NCBI GenBank assembly: GCA_046542845.1
Contig: JBKHAN010000089.1
Location: forward strand, 1-8,572
Length of the DNA: 8,572 nucleotides
Source of the DNA: SKKC01 sp046542845
GTDB taxonomy: Bacteria > Spirochaetota > Spirochaetia > DSM-27196 > SKKC01
Direction of reading: 5' to 3'
Shown: positions 1-6,793 of the stretch, piece after piece
Position numbering within the stretch: the first letter of the stretch is position 1
Layout of the letters: each line of letters begins with the position of its first letter
Position numbers and translations under genes: made by a program
Notes under the pieces: generated by a model
Database searches by the model: none
What the model was told of the DNA's origin: nothing
The model's input: only the letters and a program-made list of their open reading frames with translations

Positions 1-797
1 TGGAACGAGACTGCAAGGGCGGCGTCGTAGTACAGGTCGGCTACGAGCGGGCCTCTGAGGGTCGCGTAGAGGTACTGCGAGTTGAGTTTCTCGTCTGCGT
101 CTCCGGTGTCAAAGCCCTGACGGAGGTCCGTCTGGGTGAGAACGCCGGCGGATACCGCCTGGCGGGCGAAGGCTTCGGGGACGGTGGCCTGCGCGAAGGC
201 GAGCACGCGGTTCGAGGCGGTGGTCACTTCGGCGTCACCCGCGTCGAGGACGTCGTCTGCGGTCATAATGACACCACTCGCGGCCGAGGGCATGAGGCCG
301 GTAAAGCCACCGGCGAACACCAGGCCGTAGTCGGGGAAATCGAGGCTCATGGATGCTCCGTCGATGCGGTCCGAGAAGACGAGGCCGCTGGACTCGGCGA
401 TTGGAAAACGCCCGAGGGAGGTCCGCACGAGGTCTTCCGGTGTTCTCCACTGCGGGAAGATGCCGTCTATACGCAGAATGTCCAGGTCGACGAGGTAGTC
501 GGCGACCCAGTCGCCGTCGGTGTTCTGGCTCAGCGTGTTCGTGACGCTGGCCTCAAGAAGAAAGCGGCCGGTCGTTTCGCGACTTGTCACCGGAGTTCGT
601 CTGAGAAAGCCCGATATGGTGTTGCGGAAGACGGGGTTTCCGTCGACGAAGTCAACCGGGCCGTCGAAAGCGCTTCGGCTGTTGAGGTTCGCGCCGTAGT
701 CAACGGCAGCGAGGTTGGTTGCGAGTGCAGCGAACATAAGCGCGAGCACTGCGGATTTCATGATCGTTGTACTGAATGATTTTCTGTTCATTTTCAT
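1..797 (-). CDS. Putative outer-membrane beta-barrel protein, 3'-truncated by the window edge
   Basis: The frame is open from 797 to the left edge, about 265 codons with no stop, so the C-terminus lies outside the window. The start at 797 is chosen because GGAGGG sits about 11 bases upstream, inside the end of the preceding gene. In-frame ATGs at 791 and 761 are alternatives. The N-terminus has a basic stretch, a hydrophobic segment (V-L-A-L-M-F-A-A-L-A) and an A-x-A-like cleavage region before V-D-Y-G-A-N-L, as in an exported protein. The mature part has alternating polar and hydrophobic residues with many Gly and aromatic residues (for example L-G-R-F-P, then S-S-G-L-V-F-S-D-R-I-D-G-A, then Y-L-Y-A-T-L-R-G-P-L-V-A-D-L-Y-Y). 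This is the look of porin-like outer-membrane strands. No specific family or substrate can be named. Only 6 bases separate it from the gene at 804-1253, so the two are co-transcribed. Confidence 0.72.
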   Translation of the reverse strand, partial: MKMNRKSFSTTIMKSAVLALMFAALATNLAAVDYGANLNSRSAFDGPVDFVDGNPVFRNTISGFLRRTPVTSRETTGRFLLEASVTNTLSQNTDGDWVADYLVDLDILRIDGIFPQWRTPEDLVRTSLGRFPIAESSGLVFSDRIDGASMSLDFPDYGLVFAGGFTGLMPSAASGVIMTADDVLDAGDAEVTTASNRVLAFAQATVPEAFARQAVSAGVLTQTDLRQGFDTGDADEKLNSQYLYATLRGPLVADLYYDAALAVSF

Positions 798-803
798 GGC
801 GAA

Positions 804-1253
804 CTAACCCTCCGCTTCTACTATGGTGAGCATTCGGCCGGTGAGCCTGAGTGCGCGTGAACCGGTGAGCGAGTCGCCCGGGTCGCCGCCGCCGCGAAGG
901 ACACGTTCGTAATCCAGTTCGCGCAAAGCGTAGCGCGGGCCGGGCAGAAGGCTGTACATGATGCCGCCTGAGCGATCGAAGGCCAGCATAAGCATGTAGG
1001 CGAACTGATCCAGCCGCGCGGGGACGGAGGGTTCGACTCCGGCCGGAAAACCGAGGTTTTCAAGCACGTCAAGCGCCTGCGCCGCGGTGGCATCATCACT
1101 TACCAGTCCTGCAGAAGCAGCGACCACAAAAGCGGCCGAGCCAACAGAAACCTGGTCTTCGTTTCCGATCTGTTCGATTCTCTCGGCGGTCTGTGCAAGA
1201 AGCGCGAAGGCGCTCGTAACGGCCAATAGAGCTACGAATAACGTCGTTCTCAT
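804..1253 (-). CDS. Small exported hypothetical protein paired with the outer-membrane protein gene
   Basis: The product has 149 residues. The start at 1253 is preferred over the longer in-frame start at 1349, because it has a G-rich ribosome site (GGGGGAACAGG) directly upstream and gives a clean signal peptide (M-R-T-T-L-F-V-A-L-L-A-V-T-S-A-F-A). The extra 32 residues of the longer form are not hydrophobic. The mature part carries V-S-V-G-S-A-A-F-V-V-A-A-S-A-G-L-V-S-D-D-A-T, a helix-loop pattern loosely like SLH-type repeats. A second half contains G-G-I-M-Y-S-L-L-P-G-P-R-Y-A-L-R-E-L, then G-D-P-G-D-S-L-T-G, which reads as a compact conserved domain I cannot assign. Its last codons provide the ribosome site of the downstream gene. 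A role as a periplasmic or envelope partner of that barrel is inferred from the tight coupling only. Confidence 0.7.
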   Translation of the reverse strand: MRTTLFVALLAVTSAFALLAQTAERIEQIGNEDQVSVGSAAFVVAASAGLVSDDATAAQALDVLENLGFPAGVEPSVPARLDQFAYMLMLAFDRSGGIMYSLLPGPRYALRELDYERVLRGGGDPGDSLTGSRALRLTGRMLTIVEAEG

Positions 1254-1276
1254 CCTGTTCCCCCAAATCGATTTCA

Positions 1277-1294
1277 GTCTATCCCGGGACAGAC
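1277..1294. repeat. 18-base imperfect palindrome in the 5' leader of the exported-protein gene
   Basis: GTCTATCCCGGGACAGAC reads as its own reverse complement except for one mismatched pair (positions 5 and 14). It lies 24 bases upstream of the start at 1253, just downstream (minus strand) of a TATAGA hexamer at 1297-1302. It could be a dimeric-regulator operator or an RNA hairpin. No regulator is encoded beside it. Confidence 0.35.
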
Positions 1295-1421
1295 GTTCTA
1301 TACAGCTATTTTTTAATGAGGATCGTGTGTGAGACGCGGTGGCTCCCACGAGCGTAGTTGTTGTACCGGTGAGTTAAATCGTTTGTGTCGACCGTCGTTC
1401 AACATCGTGCACCTTTCCCGA

Positions 1422-1451
1422 TAGACAATATCATGCGATAAGTCGTATTAC
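1422..1451 (+). promoter_or_regulatory. Candidate sigma-70-type promoter of the adenylate cyclase gene
   Basis: TAGACA (1422-1427, five of six matches to the -35 consensus) and TATTAC (1446-1451, four of six to the -10) are separated by 18 bases. The cyclase start follows 56 bases later. This is consensus matching by eye, and nothing else in the 254-base divergent region looks better on this strand. Confidence 0.35.
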
Positions 1452-1507
1452 AACGAAGCGAAACGAAAAACTTTGTGGTATGGTCAAGAGGGTTTAGGGG
1501 GCGGAGT

Positions 1508-4213
1508 ATGAAAAAGGCACGTATCATTTCGAGTATACCGGTTCTGCTCGTAGGACTGGTGATTGCTCTGAACCTGCTGCCGGGATTTCGTGGAACAGAT
1601 CTTCGACTGTTTGACTGGTTGCTGCCGCTGCGACCGGCAATAGAAGAGGACGAGCGGTTTGTGATTCTACAGATCGACGACAATGCGATCTCCATGGTGG
1701 GTGGATGGCCATGGAGTCGGGATGTTATTGCAAACGGTATGTGGACGCTTCGCGAGCTCGGCGCGGACCGGATGGTCTTCGACATCGAGTACATGGACCA
1801 GAGCCCGTCCGGGGTGGACCGTCAGCGCATGGAAGTAGAGGTGCCACGACTGATCGAAACAGAGATGTCACAGGTCCTCGGCTTTTCGCTGGAACTGATC
1901 GATGCCTTTGCCGAGGGACGGTTTCCGCCGGAAGAAGCTCGCTTCTTAACCGAAGATCTCGTTGAGGAAGGTGAGGCTATACAACGGTCGCTCATAGAGA
2001 ACGTCCAGGGTATAGCTCGCGACAATGACTTGTATATGGGTCGCGCTGCCTCGGCGTTCGAGCGCGCGTTTTATACGGTGACCCTCCTCGATATCCCGCA
2101 ACAGATTGCCCCGACGACACCGGAAGACCTGGAGTTTGCACGGGAAAATTTTGCGATTGCAGAAGCGCCGGAGGAGCACGGTCTGGAGCGAGCAGCGACG
2201 ATACAGCCGGTCATTCAACCAATAGGGTCCCGCGCTGCAGGTGCCGGCTTTACGAATGTGGTCGTGGACCCCGATGGTGTTCGCCGACGAATCAGCATCC
2301 TTGCAGAATACGAAGGCGAACTACTGGGACAGCTGGCTTTTGTGCCAATGTGGGATTTGCTCGGACGGCCGGAGATCGAAGTTGAGGGACGGAGGATTAC
2401 GCTTCGCGACGCAGAGATGCCCGGAGAGGAGAATCCGCGCGATATCGTGATTCCATTGACGACCGATCACCGCATGATCATGAACTGGCCCCAGAAGCCC
2501 TTCGCGGAATCGTTCCGGCAGGCAAGTTACGCCCAGCTTATTTCCTACGAGGGTCTTCTCGAGGACTTATATGTCGAACTCTCGAACATGGAAGCGAACA
2601 ACTACAATCAGTTTTTCGACGAAATATTTCCTACCATCCTGTACGAGGAAGCGGAAGAGGTACAGCGCAGGTACATGATCGAAGAAGACGACAGCGTGGG
2701 TTTTGAGGAATACTCCGCTCTGCGGGAAGAGTATCTGGCCGTTTCGGGTCGTTTGCTCGAAGGGGAAACCGAGAACAGCATACTTGATTATATCGATGAG
2801 ATTCGGGCAGAGACGATGGATCCCGATGATCTGGCCGAACTCGACCTTTTTGTCGATTTCGTGCGCGAACTGTTCTCTGATACCCGGGAAGTGTATGAAG
2901 CAGTCATCGAGCAGCGGGATGCGTTGAGCGAGTTTTTCGATGGAGCCTTCGTAATCATAGGCCAGACCGGTGTCGGAACGGTTGATATCGGAGTTAATCC
3001 GTTCGAAGGCGAGTATTTTAACGTGGGGACACACGCGGTCGTACCCAATACCATCCTTCAGGAAGACTTTATCGTCGAGGAACCCCGTTGGGTCTCCCTG
3101 GTGCTGGCAGCAATTCTAGGCCTCGGAGTCGGGCTTGGCACGCTTAAGCTGGACACAAAGCGCAGCATTTTCTTCGGCGTTGTGTCCCTGATCCTCGTTG
3201 GAGGCGGTGGCGCCGCGTATTTTGTCTTCACAAGCCGCTATGTGCCGCTTGTGACACCGCTCGGGGCGGTGCTTGTTGCTTTTATCTCTTCGAGTGCAAT
3301 TTCCTCGGTCAGAAACTCTGCTGAACGGGCGTTTCTTCGAAATGCGTTCAGCCGTTACCTCTCTGCAGACGTAATAGGTCAGATCATCGAGGACCCGTCG
3401 CGCTTGAATCTCGGCGGCGAGAAACGGCTCCTGACTGCGATGTTTACAGACGTGCAGGGATTTTCAACGATTTCCGAGCAGCTTGATCCGACCGATCTGG
3501 TCAAGCTGCTCAATGCCTATCTGTCGGCCATGAGCGATATTGTGCTCGATGTGAGAGGAACAATAGACAAGTACGAGGGAGATGCGATCATCGCCTTCTT
3601 CGGTGCTCCCATTGAAGACCCGGATCATGCGGTTCACGCGTGTGAGTCGGCGATTAAAATGAAACGGACGGAACTGGAGCTGAACGAGCGCTTCCTGGCC
3701 GACGGAATGTCACCGACTCCGCTTGCGACGCGCATCGGTATCAACACCGGTGACATGGTTGTCGGGAACATGGGTACTGAGCGAAAGATGGACTACACCA
3801 TTATGGGACATTCGGTGAACCTGGCCGCACGTCTGGAAGGAGTGAACAAACAATATGGCTCATTCATTCTGACAAGCGAGGCAACGCGGGCGAGGTGCGG
3901 GAATCGCTTCCTGTTCAGAGCGTTTGACCAGGTGCGGGTTGTCGGTGTCACAGAACCTGTGCAGCTGTACGAGCTGCTGGATGAACGAAGTGAGGCTTCG
4001 GCGGGTCTGATTGAACGCGTCGAGGCGTTCGAGGCGGCTCTGGAACTGTTTCGGGGACGGAGGTTTGCTGAAGCCAAGAAGATCTTTAGCGATCTGCTGA
4101 AACAGAACGCAGACGACGGGCCTTCGAAGACCTATCTGAAGCGCTGCACCGCCTACCTCGAGACGCCGCCTCCAGATAAGTGGGATGGGGTGTATAACCT
4201 GACGCAGAAGTAA
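1508..4213 (+). CDS. CHASE2-domain class III adenylate cyclase, membrane-bound
   Basis: The product has 901 residues and converts ATP to cAMP in response to an unknown extracytoplasmic cue. The start at 1508 has AGGGGGCGGAG just upstream. The GTG at 1475 would add 11 unconvincing residues. An N-terminal TM helix (about 9-27) is followed by an extracytoplasmic CHASE2 region opening with V-I-L-Q-I-D-D and G-G-W-P-W-S-R-D. This region extends to about 525, far longer than usual, with an acidic helical stretch at about 340-480. Three TM helices follow (about 528-547, 552-572, 577-595), then the cyclase domain (about 635-830). All key residues are present: metal ligands D648 (F-T-D-V) and D692 (Y-E-G-D), adenine-specifying K688 with D762/T764, and transition-state N771 and R775 (N-L-A-A-R). 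Adenine rather than guanine specificity is therefore well supported. The C-terminus has a TPR-like helical pair and ends D-K-W-D-G-V-Y-N-L-T-Q-K. The gene is monocistronic and convergent with the next genes. Confidence 0.96.
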   Translation: MKKARIISSIPVLLVGLVIALNLLPGFRGTDLRLFDWLLPLRPAIEEDERFVILQIDDNAISMVGGWPWSRDVIANGMWTLRELGADRMVFDIEYMDQSPSGVDRQRMEVEVPRLIETEMSQVLGFSLELIDAFAEGRFPPEEARFLTEDLVEEGEAIQRSLIENVQGIARDNDLYMGRAASAFERAFYTVTLLDIPQQIAPTTPEDLEFARENFAIAEAPEEHGLERAATIQPVIQPIGSRAAGAGFTNVVVDPDGVRRRISILAEYEGELLGQLAFVPMWDLLGRPEIEVEGRRITLRDAEMPGEENPRDIVIPLTTDHRMIMNWPQKPFAESFRQASYAQLISYEGLLEDLYVELSNMEANNYNQFFDEIFPTILYEEAEEVQRRYMIEEDDSVGFEEYSALREEYLAVSGRLLEGETENSILDYIDEIRAETMDPDDLAELDLFVDFVRELFSDTREVYEAVIEQRDALSEFFDGAFVIIGQTGVGTVDIGVNPFEGEYFNVGTHAVVPNTILQEDFIVEEPRWVSLVLAAILGLGVGLGTLKLDTKRSIFFGVVSLILVGGGGAAYFVFTSRYVPLVTPLGAVLVAFISSSAISSVRNSAERAFLRNAFSRYLSADVIGQIIEDPSRLNLGGEKRLLTAMFTDVQGFSTISEQLDPTDLVKLLNAYLSAMSDIVLDVRGTIDKYEGDAIIAFFGAPIEDPDHAVHACESAIKMKRTELELNERFLADGMSPTPLATRIGINTGDMVVGNMGTERKMDYTIMGHSVNLAARLEGVNKQYGSFILTSEATRARCGNRFLFRAFDQVRVVGVTEPVQLYELLDERSEASAGLIERVEAFEAALELFRGRRFAEAKKIFSDLLKQNADDGPSKTYLKRCTAYLETPPPDKWDGVYNLTQK

Positions 4214-4361
4214 GGGGCTACAGAGATGGCCGGGGCCTCGCCTCCGGGGTTCCGGATGAATATGCCGTGATCGAGCAGATCGCGAATGTCTGTGCGCCTG
4301 ATTCCGGGTAATCGCGGGCATTGCCATTCATTCTCTGAAGGTTGCGCTGTCCGTACCAGAT
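4214..4361. other. Convergent intergenic region with a weak GC-rich hairpin
   Basis: The cyclase gene and the MNT gene end facing each other here. The best structure is a six-pair stem with one G-U pair at 4230-4247 (CCGGGG / CCTCCGG around a short loop). No T-run follows it on either strand, so I do not call it an intrinsic terminator. No coding frame is convincing. Confidence 0.4.
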
Positions 4362-4700
4362 TCAGCGGTAGCCGTCGATCCGGTGTTGAAGGTGCTTCGG
4401 GGCGTACTCGTACTGCACGATATCGACCTTGAATGGACTGGTATCGGCAACTTCCTCAGCCGCGAGAATATCGCCACCCCAGACAGCAATATCGATGTCG
4501 AAATCGATTCGGCGCACGCTCCTGTCAGCAACTGAACCAAAGAGGCAGGCATCCGTGCACCCGGCGGTCTCTTTCAGCGCCTGTATCAGGCGGACAGCTT
4601 CAATGTGTGCATCCGTCAGCCGCTGCTCGATGTACTGCCGCTCACGAGCGTTGCTTTGCCGTAATCCCCCGGCGTAGCGCTCTGCATCGAACTCCGGCAT
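4362..4700 (-). CDS. MNT-type nucleotidyltransferase, likely MntA-like antitoxin
   Basis: The product has 112 residues. It carries the minimal nucleotidyltransferase signature: G55-S56 followed after 11 residues by D68-I-D70, inside R-I-D-F-D-I-D-I-A-V, and a third acidic residue at D93 in K-V-D-I-V-Q-Y. These are the metal-binding positions of polymerase-beta-like transferases. Characterised MntA antitoxins have G-S-x10-D-x-D, so the loop here is one residue longer. In such systems MntA neutralises its HEPN partner by adding AMP to a tyrosine. The ATG overlaps the TAA of the upstream HEPN gene (TAATG), with GAGG at a suitable distance inside that gene, indicating translational coupling. The N-terminal helix (1-45) is charged and may contact the partner. 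The antitoxin role is inferred from gene pairing; the transferase fold is supported by the motifs. Confidence 0.85.
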   Translation of the reverse strand: MPEFDAERYAGGLRQSNARERQYIEQRLTDAHIEAVRLIQALKETAGCTDACLFGSVADRSVRRIDFDIDIAVWGGDILAAEEVADTSPFKVDIVQYEYAPKHLQHRIDGYR

Positions 4701-5191
4701 TACAGCGCCTCAGCCACGGCAGTGAGCTTGTTCCGGAACCTCGTATGGATTTCCGGAAAACGGTGCAGTAGCTCCTGGAGACGGCCCTGGAGTCGGGAGA
4801 CAAGTTCCGGGTTCAGGTCCTCGCCATACAGGTTGCGGAACCTATGCCGGAACTTCAGCAATGCGTATACATCATCCTGATCCTGCCGTTCAGTAAGCAG
4901 CGCCGGACGCACATTGGGAATATCGAGCGACATTCGCTCAACCAGCGTCTTGTGCCATGTGTCGGGGGGAAGATTATTTTCGAAAAACTTGGAAATGCGC
5001 AGAAAGTAGTTTTCCATGACCCCATATATACTGTGCATCGTAAACCCGAGGGCTGCATAGTCGAGAACATCGTGAGCCCCGTTCTGTATCCGGTGCCATG
5101 CACGTTCGTTCAGCTGACCTACCCGGCCGAGTTCCGTGACATCGCCATCGAGCTCGGCCATGAGGGTATACATGCCTTCGCGGGTTCTCAT
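4700..5191 (-). CDS. HEPN-domain protein, HepT-like putative ribonuclease toxin
   Basis: The product has 163 residues. The start at 5191 is chosen because GGAGG lies five bases upstream. A longer in-frame start at 5284 adds 31 unlikely residues and lacks a ribosome site. The protein is all-helical. A-L-G-F-T-M-H-S-I-Y-G-V-M-E-N-Y-F at about 47-63 and W-H-K-T-L at 79-83 match the pattern of the larger HepT-like family. The motif region is K-F-R115-H-R-F-R-N120-L-Y122-G-E-D-L. Compared with the classic R-x4-H-x-Y of HepT toxins, Arg and the AMP-accepting Tyr are in place but Asn stands where His is expected. Another R-x4-H (R144 to H149) occurs near the C-terminus. The gene precedes MNT with a one-base overlap, the usual toxin-first order. 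Function as an RNase toxin is family-based inference, and a binding-only HEPN protein is possible. Confidence 0.82.
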   Translation of the reverse strand: MRTREGMYTLMAELDGDVTELGRVGQLNERAWHRIQNGAHDVLDYAALGFTMHSIYGVMENYFLRISKFFENNLPPDTWHKTLVERMSLDIPNVRPALLTERQDQDDVYALLKFRHRFRNLYGEDLNPELVSRLQGRLQELLHRFPEIHTRFRNKLTAVAEAL

Positions 5192-5532
5192 GCTATCCTC
5201 CAAGTGTGAAGTGTATCTGCTTTTTTCAGTATGGTCGCTAGGATGATTGCTGAAACTCAACAGCATAATGGTGATGATGACCACCCCGGGGCGCTTGTTC
5301 TGCTGAGAATGCTAATATTTCGCAAAACTCCTGATATCCCCGGGCTAATCGAATATCGATTCTCTTCTGCGATTCCTTTCTCTTGAGAGATCCAGACCCA
5401 ATTTGGTTACGATTATTACGTGAAAAATGAACGATAGAACTTAGACCACCATGTTCAAAAAGACGTCACGCAGATGATACACGAACGATATTTGCGAGAG
5501 CCGTCACATCAGATTCGAAGCAGTTTCACGCA
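5192..5532. other. 341-base intergenic region, no gene seen
   Basis: It lies between the collapsed peptide unit and the HEPN gene. Both strands are interrupted by stops in all frames, and no start with a ribosome site leads to a plausible protein. Small symmetries are present, such as CCCCGGGG at 5284-5291 and AATCG-AATAT-CGATT near 5346-5360, but none has a T-run. I could not define a good promoter for the HEPN/MNT pair here. The composition is more AT-rich than the cyclase region. Confidence 0.5.
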
Positions 5533-5822
5533 TCACAGATGTTCTGTGTTCTGCCGATGTTCCTTTCGCACAAGCCGTGTCATCGCATAAGCCCAGACCG
5601 GACCCGCCAACAGAACGAACGTACTCGCATAAACTAAAAGGTCGATCGAATTAAATCCGTACTTCTGAAAAAGTGCGGTAAAATATACGACAACGAACAC
5701 CGGTACTGAGAATCGTAAACCTTCCCGTAGATAAAACAGATAACCGATTCGACGACTCCGCCGATAGCGATACCCGCTTAAACATCCATCAATACCTGGT
5801 CACTCACTGGAACCACGTTCAT
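5533..5822 (-). pseudogene. Collapsed third unit: GG-leader remnant fused out of frame to a two-TM membrane protein
   Basis: An ATG at 5822, preceded by GGGAGAAAGGT, starts M-N-V-V-P-V-S-D-Q-V-L-M-D-V and then hits TAA (5778-5780) exactly where the other precursors have D-G-G. Thirty-seven of 42 bases match the leader at 7481-7522. From 5781 to 5533 a different frame (one base back) is open for 82 residues. It encodes a basic start (R-Y-R-R-S-R-R-I-G-Y), two hydrophobic segments (about 25-39 and 47-65) and A-G-P-V-W-A-Y-A-M-T-R-L-V-R-K near its end. This resembles the 78-residue protein at 6971-7207 (L-G-P-F-A-V-F-V-M-Q-R-E-V-S-K). The second frame has no ATG, GTG or TTG start before the first TM segment. 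The simplest reading is a deletion that removed the peptide core, the spacer and the membrane gene's start. A -1 frameshift making a leader-membrane fusion is a less likely alternative. The unit follows the metalloprotease gene by 52 bases. Confidence 0.65.
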
Positions 5823-5874
5823 ACCTTTCTCCCGCATGCAAAACAGATAAAGCTATCCTGGGCCACGATTGTTT

Positions 5875-6429
5875 CTAGAACACCGCGATTTTTTCGCCTT
5901 TCGGCGCATGTATTATCTCCGTCAACAATTCAAGATCACCTACTGATGCAAGTACGCTAAACACGGAGAACGTCAAAAGAAAGTCGGCGGCTCTCTCGGC
6001 AAGTGAATCAAAAAAAAATAAATACGCTGTGAACGGAACAAAGCCCAGCACGAGCATTGGCAACGCAGCACAGAGCGCTGCACGAGGCCTACTCAGGTAT
6101 ACATACGACTTGAGTCCGACGAAATGCGGAAATCTTAACGAATAAAACACATGTATTACTGTATGTCGGGGTAGCATTATAACGTGTAGAAACTCGTGTA
6201 TCGGGATGGAAAGCAGGACAAACAGCAAAGCCCACCTGTTCCCAATCAGATAAGGTATGTTTTCACCTGATAACCTCATTCGGACGAGTAAGACCCCAAG
6301 AAAAAACACGATAACAATCGAAGAGTACACGAAATACGATACAATCGAACTATCGCTGCTATCATCGTTGGCTGATCGGCCGCATTCAGCATTGGGTTTC
6401 TCGTAGCGTCCGCGAAATTGTATCTTCAC
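5875..6429 (-). CDS. Integral membrane putative zinc metalloprotease, DUF3267-like
   Basis: The product has 184 residues and starts at GTG (6429) with only a weak AGG about ten bases upstream. No better in-frame start exists. A polar N-terminus (1-28) is followed by about four TM segments (about 29-50, 64-84, 116-140, 149-168). H78-E-F-L-H82 sits inside the second helix (S-I-P-I-H-E-F-L-H-V-I), the intramembrane HExxH layout of DUF3267 and M50-type zincins. G164-D165 in S-V-G-D-L-E-L-L could supply the third metal ligand. The length fits DUF3267. It lies 49 bases after the second GG-leader peptide and is separated from it by a hairpin. It may therefore process the peptide or leader, or protect the producer in the way membrane proteases act as bacteriocin immunity factors. 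The job is inference; protease-like architecture is visible. Confidence 0.8.
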   Translation of the reverse strand: MKIQFRGRYEKPNAECGRSANDDSSDSSIVSYFVYSSIVIVFFLGVLLVRMRLSGENIPYLIGNRWALLFVLLSIPIHEFLHVIMLPRHTVIHVFYSLRFPHFVGLKSYVYLSRPRAALCAALPMLVLGFVPFTAYLFFFDSLAERAADFLLTFSVFSVLASVGDLELLTEIIHAPKGEKIAVF

Positions 6430-6446
6430 TGTTAGCCTGTCTGGGT

Positions 6447-6469
6447 GGGCGACGCATTTCGGGTCGCCC
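6447..6469 (-). other. RNA hairpin between peptide B and the metalloprotease gene
   Basis: GGGCGAC and GTCGCCC form seven perfect pairs around a nine-base loop, extendable by a G-U and a G-C pair. No T-run follows, so full termination is unlikely. It may shield the peptide transcript's 3' end or attenuate the downstream gene. The sequence just after it, CCCAGAC, recurs after the hairpin at 7232-7257. Confidence 0.5.
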
Positions 6470-6478
6470 GCGGTTTAA

Positions 6479-6712
6479 TCACCTGGCGAAGTGAGTCGGG
6501 CCGTTTCGATATGCCCTGCCAATCTCTCGCGCTCTATTAACCTCATTTCTGCGTCGTTTCGTTTCACTCCGGTGGTAGGCGACGGCAGCACGTACACCTG
6601 TTTTCGCGCCATCATATAACAGACCTCCTGCCATGGCGGTCGCCGCGAGCTTCAAAAACCCGCCGCCATCTACTTCCATCAACTCCTGATCGCTTACCTG
6701 AACCAGATTCAT
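6479..6712 (-). CDS. Double-glycine-leader bacteriocin-like precursor peptide B
   Basis: The product has 77 residues. The start at 6712 is set by AAGGAGAAAAGG immediately upstream. A further in-frame ATG at 6742 would only add the translated ribosome site. The leader M-N-L-V-Q-V-S-D-Q-E-L-M-E-V-D-G-G (17 residues) fits the class II bacteriocin signal consensus, with E-L-M at -7 to -5 and a D-G-G cleavage site. The predicted 60-residue core begins G-F-L-K-L-A-A-T-A-M-A-G-G-L-L and contains one GxxxG (G-A-K-T-G). It then turns strongly basic (K-R-R-R-N-E and later R-A-R-E-I-G-R). Double-glycine leaders are normally cut by a C39 peptidase ABC exporter, which is absent from the window. It has its own promoter-like region and is followed by a hairpin and the metalloprotease gene. 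The antimicrobial role is inference; the leader homology with the peptide at 7292-7522 is plain. Confidence 0.82.
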   Translation of the reverse strand: MNLVQVSDQELMEVDGGGFLKLAATAMAGGLLYDGAKTGVRAAVAYHRSETKRRRNEVNRAREIGRAYRNGPTHFAR

Positions 6713-6737
6713 ACCTTTTCTCCTTAAAAAAGATTTG

Positions 6738-6751
6738 TTCAACCGGCAAGT
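6738..6751 (-). promoter_or_regulatory. Conserved ACTNGCCGGTTNAA box, copy upstream of peptide B
   Basis: ACTTGCCGGTTGAA starts ten bases after the proposed -10 and ends 25 bases before the start codon. The same box (ACTAGCCGGTTCAA) stands at exactly the same distance from the -10 upstream of peptide A. It may be the transcript start region, an operator or a 5' UTR element. Confidence 0.5.
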
Positions 6752-6761
6752 TGTATTGGCA

Positions 6762-6793
6762 ATTTACTCCCCCCACCCCGGAAAATCTGTCAA
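6762..6793 (-). promoter_or_regulatory. Candidate promoter of peptide B with G-rich 20-base spacer
   Basis: A perfect TTGACA (6788-6793) is followed after 20 bases by GTAAAT (6762-6767), a weak -10. The spacer contains GGGGTGGGGGG. Element order and spacing are identical to those upstream of peptide A, which is the main support. The long spacer suggests a poor promoter, or one needing an activator. Confidence 0.5.

Noticed and set aside
353..544. Plus-strand Arg-rich open frame opposite the outer-membrane protein gene
   Set aside because: The Arg-rich, low-complexity composition is typical of an antisense frame in GC-rich DNA, and there is no ribosome site.
1254..1349. Longer version of the exported-protein gene starting at 1349
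   Set aside because: It would place 32 polar residues before an otherwise perfect signal peptide and covers the promoter-like hexamer and palindrome. The 1253 start has its own ribosome site.
4230..4247. Hairpin after the cyclase gene as an intrinsic terminator
   Set aside because: The stem is short, includes a G-U pair and is not followed by a T-run on either strand.
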